Source: Nostoc sp. MG11
Lineage (GTDB): Bacteria; Cyanobacteriota; Cyanobacteriia; Cyanobacteriales; Nostocaceae
NCBI RefSeq assembly: GCF_014904695.1
Contig: NZ_JACXXN010000010.1
Location: forward strand, 1 to 64,000
Length of the DNA: 64,000 bases
Direction of reading: 5' to 3'
Shown here: positions 36,642-46,906 of the stretch, piece by piece
Layout: the number at the start of each line of letters is the position of its first letter
Position numbering within the stretch: the stretch's first letter is position 1
Translations under genes and position numbers: made by a program
Notes under the pieces: model-generated
Told to the model about the DNA's origin: nothing
The model's database searches: none
What the model saw: only the letters and a program-made list of their open reading frames with translations

Positions 36642-36736
36642 TTGTACTTTGCTGTTTAATGTTTACTTGTAGCTCAAAATATCTTCAACCTTGGTTTTTA
36701 TTTTACTCTTACGTTTGTAAATAATTGTTAAGTTGA

Positions 36737-37258
36737 TTAACCTTCTGTTTTTTCTATTTGATCTCTGATATCATTTAAATCTATATATCTGTCCGTAGCA
36801 TTACGCAATTCTCTAGCTATCATCCCTTCTGTAGATACTACTGTAATATAAGTATTTTTTCCTCGTAATAATTCAATTGCCCTTTCAAAATCTCCATCAC
36901 CACTAAATAATACTACCCGGTCATACTGCTCTACTGTATTAAACATATCTACAACAATTTCAATATCTAAATTAGCTTTTTGCGAGTAACGACCAGATGA
37001 ATCATCGTAGTATTCTTTGAGAATTTTAGTTCGTACTGTATATCCCAGACTAATTAGAGCATCTCTGAAACCTCGTTGATCTTGTGGATCTTTTAAACCA
37101 GTGTACCAGAATGCATTAATTAAGGCTGTGTCTGGTTGTTCGTATTTGAAGTATTCTAAGACTCGCCGCGGGTCGAAAAACCAACCATTTTTTTGTTGAG
37201 CATAGAACATATTGTTTCCGTCTACAAAAATAGACAGACGATTCATTGGAGAACCCAT
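36737..37258 (-). CDS. NYN domain protein (LabA/DUF88 family)
   Basis: A 173-residue PIN-like NYN-domain protein. FVDGNNMFYAQQK (about 10-22) and VVDMFNTVEQYDRVVLFSGDGDFERAIELLRG (about 101-132) contain the acidic residues of the presumed metal-dependent nuclease site. Relatives include LabA, linked to circadian output in cyanobacteria, and many DUF88 RNA-processing proteins. The ATG at 37258 has AGGTG upstream; ATG 37246 is an alternative. It follows the leuA direction with 95 bp between. Confidence 0.87.
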   Translation of the reverse strand: MGSPMNRLSIFVDGNNMFYAQQKNGWFFDPRRVLEYFKYEQPDTALINAFWYTGLKDPQDQRGFRDALISLGYTVRTKILKEYYDDSSGRYSQKANLDIEIVVDMFNTVEQYDRVVLFSGDGDFERAIELLRGKNTYITVVSTEGMIARELRNATDRYIDLNDIRDQIEKTEG

Positions 37259-37997
37259 AGAAATTTACACCTAATAATAGAAAAGAATTTAGATGGAACA
37301 ATAGATTATAGCAATTCTCAAATGACAAGTTTGCTAATATCTATAAAGTTACTCTTCATCTATAGCTTTTATGTTACAGCTTTCAAAGCATAAAATCGGC
37401 TAAAACATTGGATTTGAGATCCTGGGCGCTAGACCTTTTTCACCTCCGGCACTGCAAGAGCCACCCTGTGATCAAAATCTACCAATAAAATAGACTGAGT
37501 AACAGCATTCTTTGCTGTATAACACTAAAGTTTACTCCTAAAGAGGTATAACATAGGCTTAAGGTAGGATATAAGTTGATGCCTATCTATAAGTTTTGCT
37601 GTCAATAGAAGGCTCGCTTTATAGAGAACACCAACATTGCACTAGAGACAGAATCCGCCTTTGGAACAGCTTTTGGTAGACCTCGTAGTTTGGGTTGTAC
37701 CTGTTGGCGATCGTAGAGTAAAATTTTGCTGCAACCAAGTGCAGAGGCGAAGTATCTCTGGCTCTGAATCTGTGGAATAATCACAAGTTATAACTCACTC
37801 AGAGAGAGAAAATAAATCAGACAGTACTTGAGTTGGAATCTCTTGAGGGCTAGCTCTACCTACACAAGTTCGTTGAGGAAGAAAGGATACTTTACAAATA
37901 TATAAGTTTCTCATTTAAGTCTTATTTCAACGTGATTGCTTTCAAACAGGGACTAAATAAATAAAAGTGTTGTACCTAAATCAATCAGTAGCATGAT
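37259..37997. other. Long non-coding gap, no gene recognised
   Basis: This 739-bp gap between diverging genes has a large AT-rich part (37300-37400), several small frames without gene character, and AT-rich sequence up to the kinase start. A 60-codon minus-strand frame (37602-37784) reads like a chance frame. The kinase promoter should lie within about 150 bp of 37998; I see no clear consensus. Confidence 0.4.
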
Positions 37998-40313
37998 ATG
38001 GCAGAAGAACCTACATCTACATTAACTAAAAAATATGTCTCTGCTGCCAATAGACTTTTAAGTAAACCTACAAAAGCAACTTCGACGGTATCAGTACGCC
38101 AGTCCAAGCTGATGGCTCGTCTAGGTCATCTACTTGCTGGTACTTTAACAATGGGGGCAGCACTGCTGAGTGCTTCTAATTTAGGCTTGGTTCAATTAAT
38201 GGAAAATCAAGCACTTTCTACTTTTTTTCAGCTGCGCGGGCCGATTGTGCCTCCAGAAGATATTGTAATTTTAGCTATAGACGATCAGTCAATCTCAGTC
38301 CCCGAACAGTACTATAAAACAGATACGCAACAGTATGCCTACTTAGAAACACTGAAATCTTTTCCCTATAAACGTGCTGCATACGCCCAGGTAATTTCAA
38401 AGCTAATTAAGGCTGGTGTACGCTCTGTAGCGATAGATGTCGTTTTTGACACACCAAGTAGCTACGGAGTTGACGACGATCGCCAACTCCAAGCAGTATT
38501 ACAAAAATATGGTAGTAAAGTCACCTTAGCAGCACTCTACGAAAATTTTGAAACGCACCAAGGGCCGTTCATGCAACTGGCACAGCCGCAACAAATTTTT
38601 CGTACAGGGTCAGTGTCCATTGGTTCAGCTAATTTTCCCATAGAGGTTGACGGTAAGGTTCACCGATTAGCGAGCGAGTTTCCCAAATTGTTAGCTGAAA
38701 ATAATTTGTTAACAGCGAAACTACCCTCATTTGATGATGCAGTACTAAGAGCAGCCCAAGTAAAATATCCTCAGCCAAAAGGCGATCGCATTTATTTTTG
38801 GGGACGTGCAGGTACATTTGAACCAATTCCTTTTTGGTACGTATTCGAGCCGGAAAACTGGAACAATTATTTGCAGCAGGGAAAGGTTTTCAAAGATAAG
38901 ATTGTCTTGATTGGTTCAACAGATAAGTTAAGCAATGATTATCATGCAATAGCTGCTACCAACACCATTGAGCGGATGTCTGGAGTGGAAATTCATGCCA
39001 ATGCGATCGCAACTTTAATGACAGGTAAAGCAATCACCGTTGCAATTAAAAGTCCATTGCTGCGGGGTTTATTTGTACTAGTTTTGGTTGGCGGTACAGT
39101 TTTACTTATTACTACAAGCAAGCGCGGCATCAATAGATTGCTGTCTAGCATCGTCCTGGCTAGTATTTGGGGAGGAATAAGCTATGTGTTATTCGTCTAT
39201 GGTCAGTTAAATTTTCCTACTACTATACCAATGCTTGCGATCGCCATGAGCGGACTTTCCTATCTGGGAACTGAAGTAGCTAGGGATAAGCTCAGAACAC
39301 GCCAATTAATCGACATTTTTCAAAGATATAAATCTTCCCCTGTTGTCCAAGAGATTATCAGCCAGCAAAATGATTTGCAAGACTTACTCCAGCAGCGAGA
39401 TTTAGCTGTATCGGGAAAAGTACTTGCTGGACGCTACAAAATTGTGAAAGTTCTCGGTTCAGGTGGATTCAGCGAAACCTACATTGCTGAAGATATCCAA
39501 CGTCCTGGCTACCCGCGATGTGTTGTCAAACAGCTAAAACCAGTCAGCACCAAATCAGAAGGGTTGCAACTTGCTAGACGTTTATTTAACTCCGAGGCGC
39601 AAACACTAGAAAAACTGGGAACACACAACCAAATTCCTCAGCTCTTAGCTTATTTTGAGCAAGACGAAGAATTTTATTTAGTTCAAGAGTATGTAGTTGG
39701 TCATCCTCTAAGTCAAGAACTACTATCAGACAAACCCCTTTTGGAAACCACAGTTATCGAAATTGTCAAGGATTTATTGCAAACATTGACATTTGTCCAT
39801 CAAAACGATGTGATTCACCGGGATATTAAACCTGGTAATATTATTCGGCGACACTTAGACCGCAAGCTGGTACTAATTGACTTTGGTGCTGTCAAAGAAG
39901 TCATCGCAAATCAGCTTGATAGTCAAGAGCAAACCCCCTTTACCATTGGCATTGGGACTCAAGGTTATGCACCAAGCGAGCAATGTTTTGGGCGTCCTCA
40001 GTATAGTAGTGATATCTATGCAGTCGGCATGATTGGGATTAAAGCCTTGACTGGTATAGCTCCTCATGAGCTAGATAGAGACGCTTATGGTGAGTTAAGG
40101 TGGAGCGACAAGGCCCAGGTAAGCAACTCCTTCGCTGAGATTCTCAGTAAAATGGTGCAAGATGACTTCAAACAGCGATATCAGTCTGCATTAGAAGCTC
40201 TTGAGGCGCTGGGCAAAGTAGTATCTCAAGGCAGATATGTATTACAAGACAACTCATCTTTAGCTTTAGACGATTCCGAAGCTCCTACTAAACCTTGGCC
40301 AGGTGAATCTTAG
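37998..40313 (+). CDS. CHASE2-domain serine/threonine protein kinase
   Basis: A 771-residue transmembrane Hanks-type kinase. An N-terminal membrane helix (about 40-65) precedes a CHASE2 sensor domain facing the periplasm (ILAIDDQSISVPEQYYK, KLIKAGVRSVAIDVVFDTPS, FWGRAGTFEPIPFWYV). Hydrophobic helices at about 355-420 return the chain to the cytosol. The kinase domain (about 477-740) has the glycine loop GSGGFSETYIAED, CVVKQL lysine, catalytic HRDIKPGNII (near 607), DFGAVKEV in place of DFG-APE, and GTQGYAPSEQ. The signal is unknown. There is no adjacent phosphatase or partner. Confidence 0.95.
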   Translation: MAEEPTSTLTKKYVSAANRLLSKPTKATSTVSVRQSKLMARLGHLLAGTLTMGAALLSASNLGLVQLMENQALSTFFQLRGPIVPPEDIVILAIDDQSISVPEQYYKTDTQQYAYLETLKSFPYKRAAYAQVISKLIKAGVRSVAIDVVFDTPSSYGVDDDRQLQAVLQKYGSKVTLAALYENFETHQGPFMQLAQPQQIFRTGSVSIGSANFPIEVDGKVHRLASEFPKLLAENNLLTAKLPSFDDAVLRAAQVKYPQPKGDRIYFWGRAGTFEPIPFWYVFEPENWNNYLQQGKVFKDKIVLIGSTDKLSNDYHAIAATNTIERMSGVEIHANAIATLMTGKAITVAIKSPLLRGLFVLVLVGGTVLLITTSKRGINRLLSSIVLASIWGGISYVLFVYGQLNFPTTIPMLAIAMSGLSYLGTEVARDKLRTRQLIDIFQRYKSSPVVQEIISQQNDLQDLLQQRDLAVSGKVLAGRYKIVKVLGSGGFSETYIAEDIQRPGYPRCVVKQLKPVSTKSEGLQLARRLFNSEAQTLEKLGTHNQIPQLLAYFEQDEEFYLVQEYVVGHPLSQELLSDKPLLETTVIEIVKDLLQTLTFVHQNDVIHRDIKPGNIIRRHLDRKLVLIDFGAVKEVIANQLDSQEQTPFTIGIGTQGYAPSEQCFGRPQYSSDIYAVGMIGIKALTGIAPHELDRDAYGELRWSDKAQVSNSFAEILSKMVQDDFKQRYQSALEALEALGKVVSQGRYVLQDNSSLALDDSEAPTKPWPGES

Positions 40314-40787
40314 GCTGTGTCAACTACTCCGCTTCGCTATGTCAAGTCAAGAGTCCAGATTCACCTCATGAATAAATACATTCGTTTGTATCCTTCTTTA
40401 ATGCTATGGCCCTTTCAAGGTGTCATGTATTTTTCTTTGTGTCTTAGTACGGGCAGTCCGTTCAAGTCAAGCCACTGCCTTGCGGGGGTTCCCCCCGTTG
40501 TGGCAAGTGGCGCGGGAAACCCGCCCACACGGCTGCCTTCGCCTTTGTGGTTAAAAAATTGACTTTTAAACCACAAAGCCACTGCGAAAAGTATGAGCGC
40601 CGGCTTCCGGCGATAGCGTAGCGGTAGCGAGTCATCGAGCGTCTGGCTGCGCCAACGCCAAGGGCGAACATAACTTTTAAAGACAAAGACACGAAGGTGA
40701 AAAGCCCAAAATTGAGTAAATTTTTTTGGGATTTTGACCCAAGTGCTTTTGACTTTTGACTCCCCGAAAAGTTGGTCAGTCCCTAAT
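40314..40787. other. Repeat-rich gap between kinase and reductase genes
   Basis: No gene is supported. It contains GC-rich palindromic repeats (TGCGGGGGTTCCCCCCG near 40481-40497, GGCGCGGGAAACCCGCC-like at 40510-40526, GCGCCGGCTTCCGGCG near 40599-40614) and the TTTGTGTCTTAGT repeat. The last 60 bp are AT-rich and lead to the reductase stop. Confidence 0.5.
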
Positions 40788-42134
40788 TTAACTTAACGAT
40801 AGGAACTCTTCTCCTGCTGTAGGATGAATACCTATTGTTTCATCTATGTCTTCTTTGGTGATACCCTTACGAATTGCAACACCCAAACTTTGAATGATAT
40901 CGGCTGCATGTTCACCCACCATGTGAGCGCCCAAAACTTGCCCAGAATTGCCGTCTACTACTAACTTTATCGTTGTTTGCTCATCCTGCTTAGTCATTTG
41001 AGATAACAGCGGTTGAAATTGGGTGCAGTAGCATTTTACAGATTCACCAAATTTTTCTCGCGCCTTTGCCTCTGTCATCCCCACGCTTGCTGCTTCTGGA
41101 CGGCAAAAAACAGCAGATGGTACATAATCATAATTCAGTTTTTGTGGCTTATTGCCAAAAACTGTATCGGCAAAGGCTTTACCTTCTGCCTTGGCAACTG
41201 GTGTTAATTGCAAGCGGCCGGTACAGTCACCCACAGCAAAAATGTTTTCTTGGCTAGTGCGGCTGTATTCATCTACTTTAATTGCGCCTTGTTCGTCAAG
41301 TTCAACATTGGCGTTTTCTAAACCGAGATTCTTGGTATGCGGAGTGTAACCTGCGGCTACTAGGATAGTGTCTGCTGTAATGATTTCTTGGCGCTTACCA
41401 GTAATCATTAACAACAAACCCTCTTCTGAGTATTTGATTTCTTGAGCAGTGCTGTTGGTGAAAAATTGAATTCCCCGTTTGCTCAAACCCCGTTGCATCG
41501 CAGAGCGGATGTCATCATCAAACCCCGATAAAATCATCTCATCTTTTTCGATAACTGTTACCTCGCAGTCGAAAGCATGCATCATGCTAGAAAATTCTGC
41601 GCCAATATAGCCACCGCCAATAATTGCCAACCGTTTTGGCAGATAGGGTAAGTGAAACATCTGGCGAGATGTGATGGCGTATTCTATACCTGGGATGTCT
41701 GGCTTGACGGGTTGACCTCCCACAGCAATTAAAATTTTGTTTGCTGTAACTTTGCGTCCATCAATATTGATAGTATGGGCATTAATAAAAGTGGCATGTT
41801 CATGGATCAGTTCAATTCCAGCGTCGTGCAACTGCTGAAAATAGGAGTGGTTAATGCTGTCAATATGCTGGTGTACTGACTTAATAAATATTGTCCAGTC
41901 AAAGTGTGCTTGACACTCACTCCATCCGTAACTGTACGCCATTTGATTTTGCAGGGCGAAGTCAGCAGCGTAGACAATTAATTTTTTGGGAATACAGCCG
42001 CGATTAACACAAGTACCACCGGGGGCTTCTTGTTCAGCTACGGCGACACGCACGCCGTAACTTGCTGCTTTTTTAGCTGCTGCCAATCCCCCAGGCCCAG
42101 CGCCAATGACAAACAAATCGTAATCAAATGTCAT
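40788..42134 (-). CDS. gor: Glutathione-disulfide reductase-like flavoprotein
   Basis: A 448-residue pyridine nucleotide-disulfide oxidoreductase. FAD-binding FVIGAGPGGLAAAKKAA (about 9-25), the redox-active GGTCVNRGCIPKKL (about 40-53), the NAD(P)H site AIIGGGYIGAEFSSMM (about 172-187), FAVGDCTGRLQLTPVA (about 300) and the C-terminal active-site HPTAGEEFLSL are all present. NRGCIPKK and the overall sequence fit glutathione reductase, but mercuric or other thiol reductases cannot be excluded without modelling. It probably supports redox defence. Confidence 0.87.
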   Translation of the reverse strand: MTFDYDLFVIGAGPGGLAAAKKAASYGVRVAVAEQEAPGGTCVNRGCIPKKLIVYAADFALQNQMAYSYGWSECQAHFDWTIFIKSVHQHIDSINHSYFQQLHDAGIELIHEHATFINAHTINIDGRKVTANKILIAVGGQPVKPDIPGIEYAITSRQMFHLPYLPKRLAIIGGGYIGAEFSSMMHAFDCEVTVIEKDEMILSGFDDDIRSAMQRGLSKRGIQFFTNSTAQEIKYSEEGLLLMITGKRQEIITADTILVAAGYTPHTKNLGLENANVELDEQGAIKVDEYSRTSQENIFAVGDCTGRLQLTPVAKAEGKAFADTVFGNKPQKLNYDYVPSAVFCRPEAASVGMTEAKAREKFGESVKCYCTQFQPLLSQMTKQDEQTTIKLVVDGNSGQVLGAHMVGEHAADIIQSLGVAIRKGITKEDIDETIGIHPTAGEEFLSLS

Positions 42135-42387
42135 AAAAATCTGTTCCTTTTTAACTGTTTGGAAAGCAGAGCTATTTCATCCCTTATAGTTATTTAGTTA
42201 AAACTTAATCTACTGTCTTTGGGTGGACAAAGTGGGATGAAAACACTCATACAAGTAGCAGACTGTCGATTTTCTAGCAATTAGATACAAAATAAACGGC
42301 GATCGCAGCCTTAAAAATTAAGATAAGATTAGTGACTTCAGTCATGAATTGGGCGATCGCTACTTGCAGAATTGCCAGCAATTACGG

Positions 42388-44700
42388 TTAATCAAGTAAA
42401 TTTTGCATCTCCTCTACATCCCGCGTCATTCCCAAGTGCTTAAAACCATTAATCGCCTTAGTTGACAATTGGTAAGCTTTCTCTGCACTTCCCCACCTTT
42501 TTTCCCAGCGGGCAAGAGAACGTTGATAGCGAGCTAAACGCCGCTTATTGTTGCTGCTTTCGGCGACAGTTAAGCCTTGAATTAATAGCTTTTGGGCTTC
42601 ATCGCGATCGCCTTGTTCAATTGCCAAATCAGCTAGCCAATTTTGAGCAGAATTAATCACTCGATGCCAATTAATTTTTTCTGCACTTTTCATCACCTCT
42701 TGAAAAAGCATCTTAGCTTCTAAATATTTATGTTCTTGATAAAAGATGATCGCCCGATGGTAAAGAACAGGAATATAATGACGGATGTGCTTTTGCTCCT
42801 CTAAATTAGCCTGAGTCACTAACTTCTGTTCTATATCCAGCCATGTACGCGCATCTGGATAATTGTGTTGTCTGATTTGTAGCCTAGCGAGATTCTCAGC
42901 CAAGTCAGCCTGAACGCATAAGTCTGCATGGTCGCGTAAAACCCATGCACGTCGCAACATTTCGTCTGCTTCTTTCAAACTTTGCTCTGAACATTCCCGA
43001 ATCAGTAGCCAGGTTTTGCGAATCATAAATTTTACTAAAGAAGACCATTCACCACGTCGTTCTGATTGTTCTATGAGCCATTGCAACCAATCGAGGCGAT
43101 CGTCCCAATAAGCGTAGAGATTTGCGTAGTGGTTCAAGAGCAGCCATAAACTTCTGACTTCTTCATAATGATCTTGGTCTTTACACCAATAAAGTACTGC
43201 CCGCAGATTTCCTTCCTCTTCCTCTATCCTGTCGTAATGTATCCACTTTTCCCAATCTTCTCCAGCATAACTATAGGCAAAGTCTAAATACCATTTCACC
43301 CAGCGCCTCCGTGCTTGTTTCTCGAAATCTGGGTAAGCAGCTAATTCTGCTAAGGCATACTCACGAGTTAGAGACAGCATCTCATAGCGCTTAGTCTCTG
43401 AATTTAAATTCACTAAAGAGAGTTGCTGCAAACGCGCCAAGCCACTATTTACAGAATCAGGAGCAAATGTTAGTCCAGCAACTTCAGCCACAGCGGCGAG
43501 TGTGGGAGAGTCAGGAAAAATCGCCAGTGACATCAGTAACTTGTGGGGTGACTGTCCCTTTATGCTTTGCACTGATTTCTCAAAGCAAAAACGAGCCACA
43601 TCACCTGTAGCTGACGCTAACTGTTCCAAAACTGAGTTTAGGGAATAACCACTAGATACTTGACCGATCGCATAAACAATAGCGAGGGGGATGCCTCCAG
43701 TGCGTGTATAAAGCAACTCAGAGTCCTCATCGTTGATAGTTATCCCTTTTTCTCCAGCTTGTTGCTGAATCAATTGCAAACCATCATCTAAGGGCAAGTT
43801 TCGCAGACTAATTGGCAACAAAGCAATCCGCTCGCGGGTTGTAATTACTACTTTGACGCAAATGGGCAGATTATAAAGAAACTCTATCACCTCATTCCTA
43901 TCCTCTATAGTTTCCATGTTGTCAACAATCAATAACGTTCGCTGCCTCGAAAGGATTTGGCGCACACGGTCAAATTGGTCACTAGGAGGAGATTGAATAA
44001 TAGTAGGGTCATTTAAAGCATTAGCAATCACCCGAAAAATCTCGCGCAAGTTACGCTGTCCTTGCCGTCGTAAAATATTATCGGGAATTAGTTCTTGTTG
44101 TTTGGCTGAAGTGAAAATAATCGCATCAAATCTAGGTGCGTCAGAAAGGTTTTCGTTGCTGGCTTTTAAGCACAGGTAAGCAGCTGCTAACACCAGCGCC
44201 GTTTTACCTACACCACCAATACCATGCATCGTGATCATGTGTGCGCCATGATCCGGCGAAAGGCGTTCCAGTAGCGTGTTCATCTCTACCTCACGACCAA
44301 TAAATGCTGTGTAGGTCGGCGATGGCAGATTGTGAGGGATGGAGCGGCTATAGATAGGCAATGGAGCAACACCTCTGCGATACCCATATCTCTCCAAAAT
44401 ATAAACCAGGTTGCTTGACCTGACGCTGTTGTCTGACTCTCCTGTCAAAGTTTCGATGTTTCGATAAATATTGCTTAAGCCTGCTCTCACACCAGCGTTA
44501 TCCCTGTGCAAGTCCTTACTAATCTTCTTTAAGCTATACCCACACAATAACCCAAGTAATAGATCTTTCTTGGTATTTTGCCTGTACCGCTGTTTAGTTC
44601 TAGCTTCTAAGTCAGTTAGTAGACGGTCTATTTCCCAGTCCTTCAAAACCTTTCGATACCAAGTTTTGGACAGATTCCCACTCTCGGACTGACCTGACAT
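42388..44700 (-). CDS. NB-ARC STAND ATPase with TPR-like repeats
   Basis: A signal-transducing STAND ATPase, about 770 aa. An N-terminal helical domain (about 1-100, WYRKVLKDWEIDRLLTDLE ... LLGLLCGYSLKKISKDLHRD) is like that of cyanobacterial vWA-MoxR-associated NTPases. The NB-ARC domain (about 135-430) has the P-loop MHGIGGVGKTALVLAA (about 158-173), LLIVDNMETIED (Walker B), and VVITTRERI. A winged-helix segment follows, and the C-terminal 300 residues are helical repeats (TPR-like; WLQWLIEQ, AENLARLQIRQ, WLADLAIEQGDRDEAQKLL). ATG 44700 fits the family; ATG 44766 would extend it into repeat-bearing upstream DNA. Such proteins act as sensors, some in antiphage defence; here the trigger is unknown. 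Confidence 0.9.
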   Translation of the reverse strand: MSGQSESGNLSKTWYRKVLKDWEIDRLLTDLEARTKQRYRQNTKKDLLLGLLCGYSLKKISKDLHRDNAGVRAGLSNIYRNIETLTGESDNSVRSSNLVYILERYGYRRGVAPLPIYSRSIPHNLPSPTYTAFIGREVEMNTLLERLSPDHGAHMITMHGIGGVGKTALVLAAAYLCLKASNENLSDAPRFDAIIFTSAKQQELIPDNILRRQGQRNLREIFRVIANALNDPTIIQSPPSDQFDRVRQILSRQRTLLIVDNMETIEDRNEVIEFLYNLPICVKVVITTRERIALLPISLRNLPLDDGLQLIQQQAGEKGITINDEDSELLYTRTGGIPLAIVYAIGQVSSGYSLNSVLEQLASATGDVARFCFEKSVQSIKGQSPHKLLMSLAIFPDSPTLAAVAEVAGLTFAPDSVNSGLARLQQLSLVNLNSETKRYEMLSLTREYALAELAAYPDFEKQARRRWVKWYLDFAYSYAGEDWEKWIHYDRIEEEEGNLRAVLYWCKDQDHYEEVRSLWLLLNHYANLYAYWDDRLDWLQWLIEQSERRGEWSSLVKFMIRKTWLLIRECSEQSLKEADEMLRRAWVLRDHADLCVQADLAENLARLQIRQHNYPDARTWLDIEQKLVTQANLEEQKHIRHYIPVLYHRAIIFYQEHKYLEAKMLFQEVMKSAEKINWHRVINSAQNWLADLAIEQGDRDEAQKLLIQGLTVAESSNNKRRLARYQRSLARWEKRWGSAEKAYQLSTKAINGFKHLGMTRDVEEMQNLLD

Positions 44701-44726
44701 AAATATCACCCTATAACTCTGTCGTA

Positions 44727-44857
44727 AATGTTGTATTAGCAACATTTTAACGGACAAAATTTTCACAATGTCGCACTAGCAACATTTTAACCAACAAAGC
44801 GTTAACAATTTTTTAACTTGTCAATCAAAATTTTCACAATGTTATATCAGCAACATT
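44727..44857. promoter_or_regulatory. Iteron-like operators upstream of the STAND ATPase gene
   Basis: Three near-palindromic copies of AATGTYGYAYTAGCAACATT lie at 44727-44746, 44767-44786 and 44838-44857, each followed by TTTAAYSRACAAA, and two by GCGTTAACAATTTTTTAAC. They lie just before the ATG at 44700 and can bind a dimeric regulator. This supports 44700 as the start. The bound protein is unknown. Confidence 0.65.
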
Positions 44858-45060
44858 TTAATCAACAAAATGTTGACAAAGCGTTAACAATTTTTTAACT
44901 CTGTCAATTGGCTGCTTGTAGTTAATTTAGTAGGTTAATCTCTAAGTTACTAAAATCTCGGTATCAACCGTGGTGTAGAGATAACACTCACTACCAAGTT
45001 TTATCAAAAATCTTGCTAGATTATTTATTCTTTTCACGCATTCCTACATAGGAGCACTAG

Positions 45061-45906
45061 ATGAACAGAGCTATTAAATCACTAACTTTTTTACTGGGAC
45101 TGAAATCAATAAAGCCTTATTTTCCAGAGGAAAAACAAGTTTGTTTATTCAATAAACGTCCCATACTTTACCGAGACTTTACGCCAAAGTCTGTACAAGA
45201 ATCAATCAATGAACTGCAACAGCGCTTGCAAGCTCAAGGTTTTCTGGCAAATATCAGTGGTAAATTCGACTTAGAGACAGAAGAAGCAGTAAAAGAATTC
45301 CAGAAAAGAAATAATCTCAGGGTGGATGGAGTAGTCGGGCCACTGAGTTGGGCTTGTCTTTTCTACCCAAAGCTTTCCCACATTCATAGAATAACGCCTC
45401 CAGAGTTACAGGATGCTGTTAAAGAACTGCAAAACATCTTGTACGAAGAAGGATTTTCCAAAAAAAAGCCTGATGGATATTTTGATAGGGAAACAGAAAG
45501 AGCCGTTAAACGCTTCCAAAGAATCTATGGATTGAAAGATGATGGTTTGGTTGGGGCTGCAACTTGGGCTGTGCTTATGGGAATGCGACAAAAAATAGAC
45601 AAAAGCTTTCCCAGGTTAGTTTATTTTTTATCACCACATTCGTTGTTTTTTTGGGAACAATTTTTAATGATTTCTTCTATTCTCTTAGGTATTTACCATA
45701 GCCCCATACCGGGGCCCTCTCCACAGTTGAATACAGCCCTAGCAACTGCCTATGCACTCACCTGTATAGTGCCTTTCCTGTTAGAGTGTTTACCATTGAA
45801 ACCTTCAGATAAGCCAAGCTTACCACTTTTACAATATGCTCCGTACGTGTTAACTGGGATCTTTTGGAAACCAATTATCAACTTTATGGGGACATTGTTT
45901 AATTAA
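45061..45906 (+). CDS. Protein with two peptidoglycan-binding (PGRP) domains and membrane helices
   Basis: A 281-residue protein with two tandem peptidoglycan_binding_1 domains: SVQESINELQQRLQAQGFLANISGKFDLETEEAVKEFQKRNNLRVDGVVGPLSWACL (about 40-97) and its second copy ELQDAVKELQNILYEEGFSKKKPDGYFDRETERAVKRFQRIYGLKDDGLVGAATWAVL (about 115-172). The C-terminal third (about 195-280) holds two or three hydrophobic helices with little else. No signal peptide is clear. AGGAG lies 6 bases before the ATG. It may anchor at the membrane near the cell wall; no catalytic domain is present. Confidence 0.87.
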   Translation: MNRAIKSLTFLLGLKSIKPYFPEEKQVCLFNKRPILYRDFTPKSVQESINELQQRLQAQGFLANISGKFDLETEEAVKEFQKRNNLRVDGVVGPLSWACLFYPKLSHIHRITPPELQDAVKELQNILYEEGFSKKKPDGYFDRETERAVKRFQRIYGLKDDGLVGAATWAVLMGMRQKIDKSFPRLVYFLSPHSLFFWEQFLMISSILLGIYHSPIPGPSPQLNTALATAYALTCIVPFLLECLPLKPSDKPSLPLLQYAPYVLTGIFWKPIINFMGTLFN

Positions 45907-45998
45907 ATGATCAGAATAAGCGATCGCTCGTCTAGCCTGATTATATGTAGCGATATCTAGAGCTTGGGTAAAGTGCGATCGCTAACCTTAAATATCCC

Positions 45999-46250
45999 TT
46001 AACTTATAGGTTGCAACAAAGGATTATTTCTGATCTCAGACAAACACTCTTCTAAAGACAAATCTTGCATAATTTGCCACCACTGCCCAGTATGCCTCAT
46101 GTAAGCCACATTGAAACAATCTTTACCTGTGTACTCTAACCGGACAAATCTGGATTCTAATGACGAAGAAATCGCATTTTTTCCAGGACAGTTATAGATA
46201 GAACAAAAGTAAAAATAGTTGCGATACCATTTACTAAAAATATCTACCAA
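45999..46250 (-). CDS. Conserved hypothetical protein, N-terminus uncertain
   Basis: An 83-residue frame (TTG start at 46250) with WYRNYFYFCSIYNCPGKNAISS and FVRLEYTGKDCFNVAYMRHTGQWWQI motifs. The protein-like sequence clearly continues upstream: the same frame is open to 46331 and reads LIVTELKPKFILPRPEDYQWNY before the annotated start, but it has no start codon and a stop just before. The gene therefore either starts at an unusual codon or has lost its 5' end. The function is unknown. Confidence 0.5.
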   Translation of the reverse strand: MVDIFSKWYRNYFYFCSIYNCPGKNAISSSLESRFVRLEYTGKDCFNVAYMRHTGQWWQIMQDLSLEECLSEIRNNPLLQPIS

Positions 46251-46906
46251 ATAATTCCACTGATAATCTTCTGGTCTGGGTAAAATAAATTTTGGCTTCA
46301 GTTCTGTGACAATTAAATCATTACATTGCTTTCAATTAATTGTTTTTCGCTGATAGACACTTGCGGTTTAGGCTTTTTTCAGGCAAGGGAATCCATCTTC
46401 TCTTTGCCATAGGATTTGCTGGTAAAAATAACTTCGTTGATTACTACCTTATCACTGAGTCATGTTAGTTGAGCAAAATAGAAAAATTATGTGATGATTT
46501 TTAAAATCTCACGCATTACAGATGAATAGATCACAGTAGGGTGGACATTACAATGCCAGCCCTTTCAACACGAGCAAATGAACTAGTTAATTGAGGTGTC
46601 AAACCGTAACAGAGAATTTTAATGGAGAAATTCAACCCTTAGCCTATCCCAAAGCTGCCTTGTTTTCGTTTTCTATGGCATTTCATAAGAAAAAATCTTA
46701 AATTTAGGTAGTAAAAGTAGATAATTTGAGTTTTGGAAGAAAAATATATCGGAGTTCTCCACGTTTTCTCCACTATTTAGATTTAGATTAAATCTAAAAT
46801 AGAATGTGATCAAACCTTCCTTTATAATCTGCTTTACCGCTTTAATTATCAGTTATTTTACTAGGCTTCACCAATTTTACAGACAAAAATCAAGTGTTAA
46901 TTGAGT
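46251..46906. other. AT-rich gap, no feature beyond a repeat
   Basis: The left edge holds the open upstream part of the hypothetical gene (to 46331). A GTAGGGTGGACATTACAATG repeat near 46537-46556 matches the left arm of the hairpin at 63809. Otherwise no gene, terminator or promoter is clear. Confidence 0.4.

Noticed and set aside
37602..37784. 60-codon minus-strand frame in the gap before the kinase gene
   Set aside because: No ribosome binding site, no recognisable sequence and no neighbouring operon.
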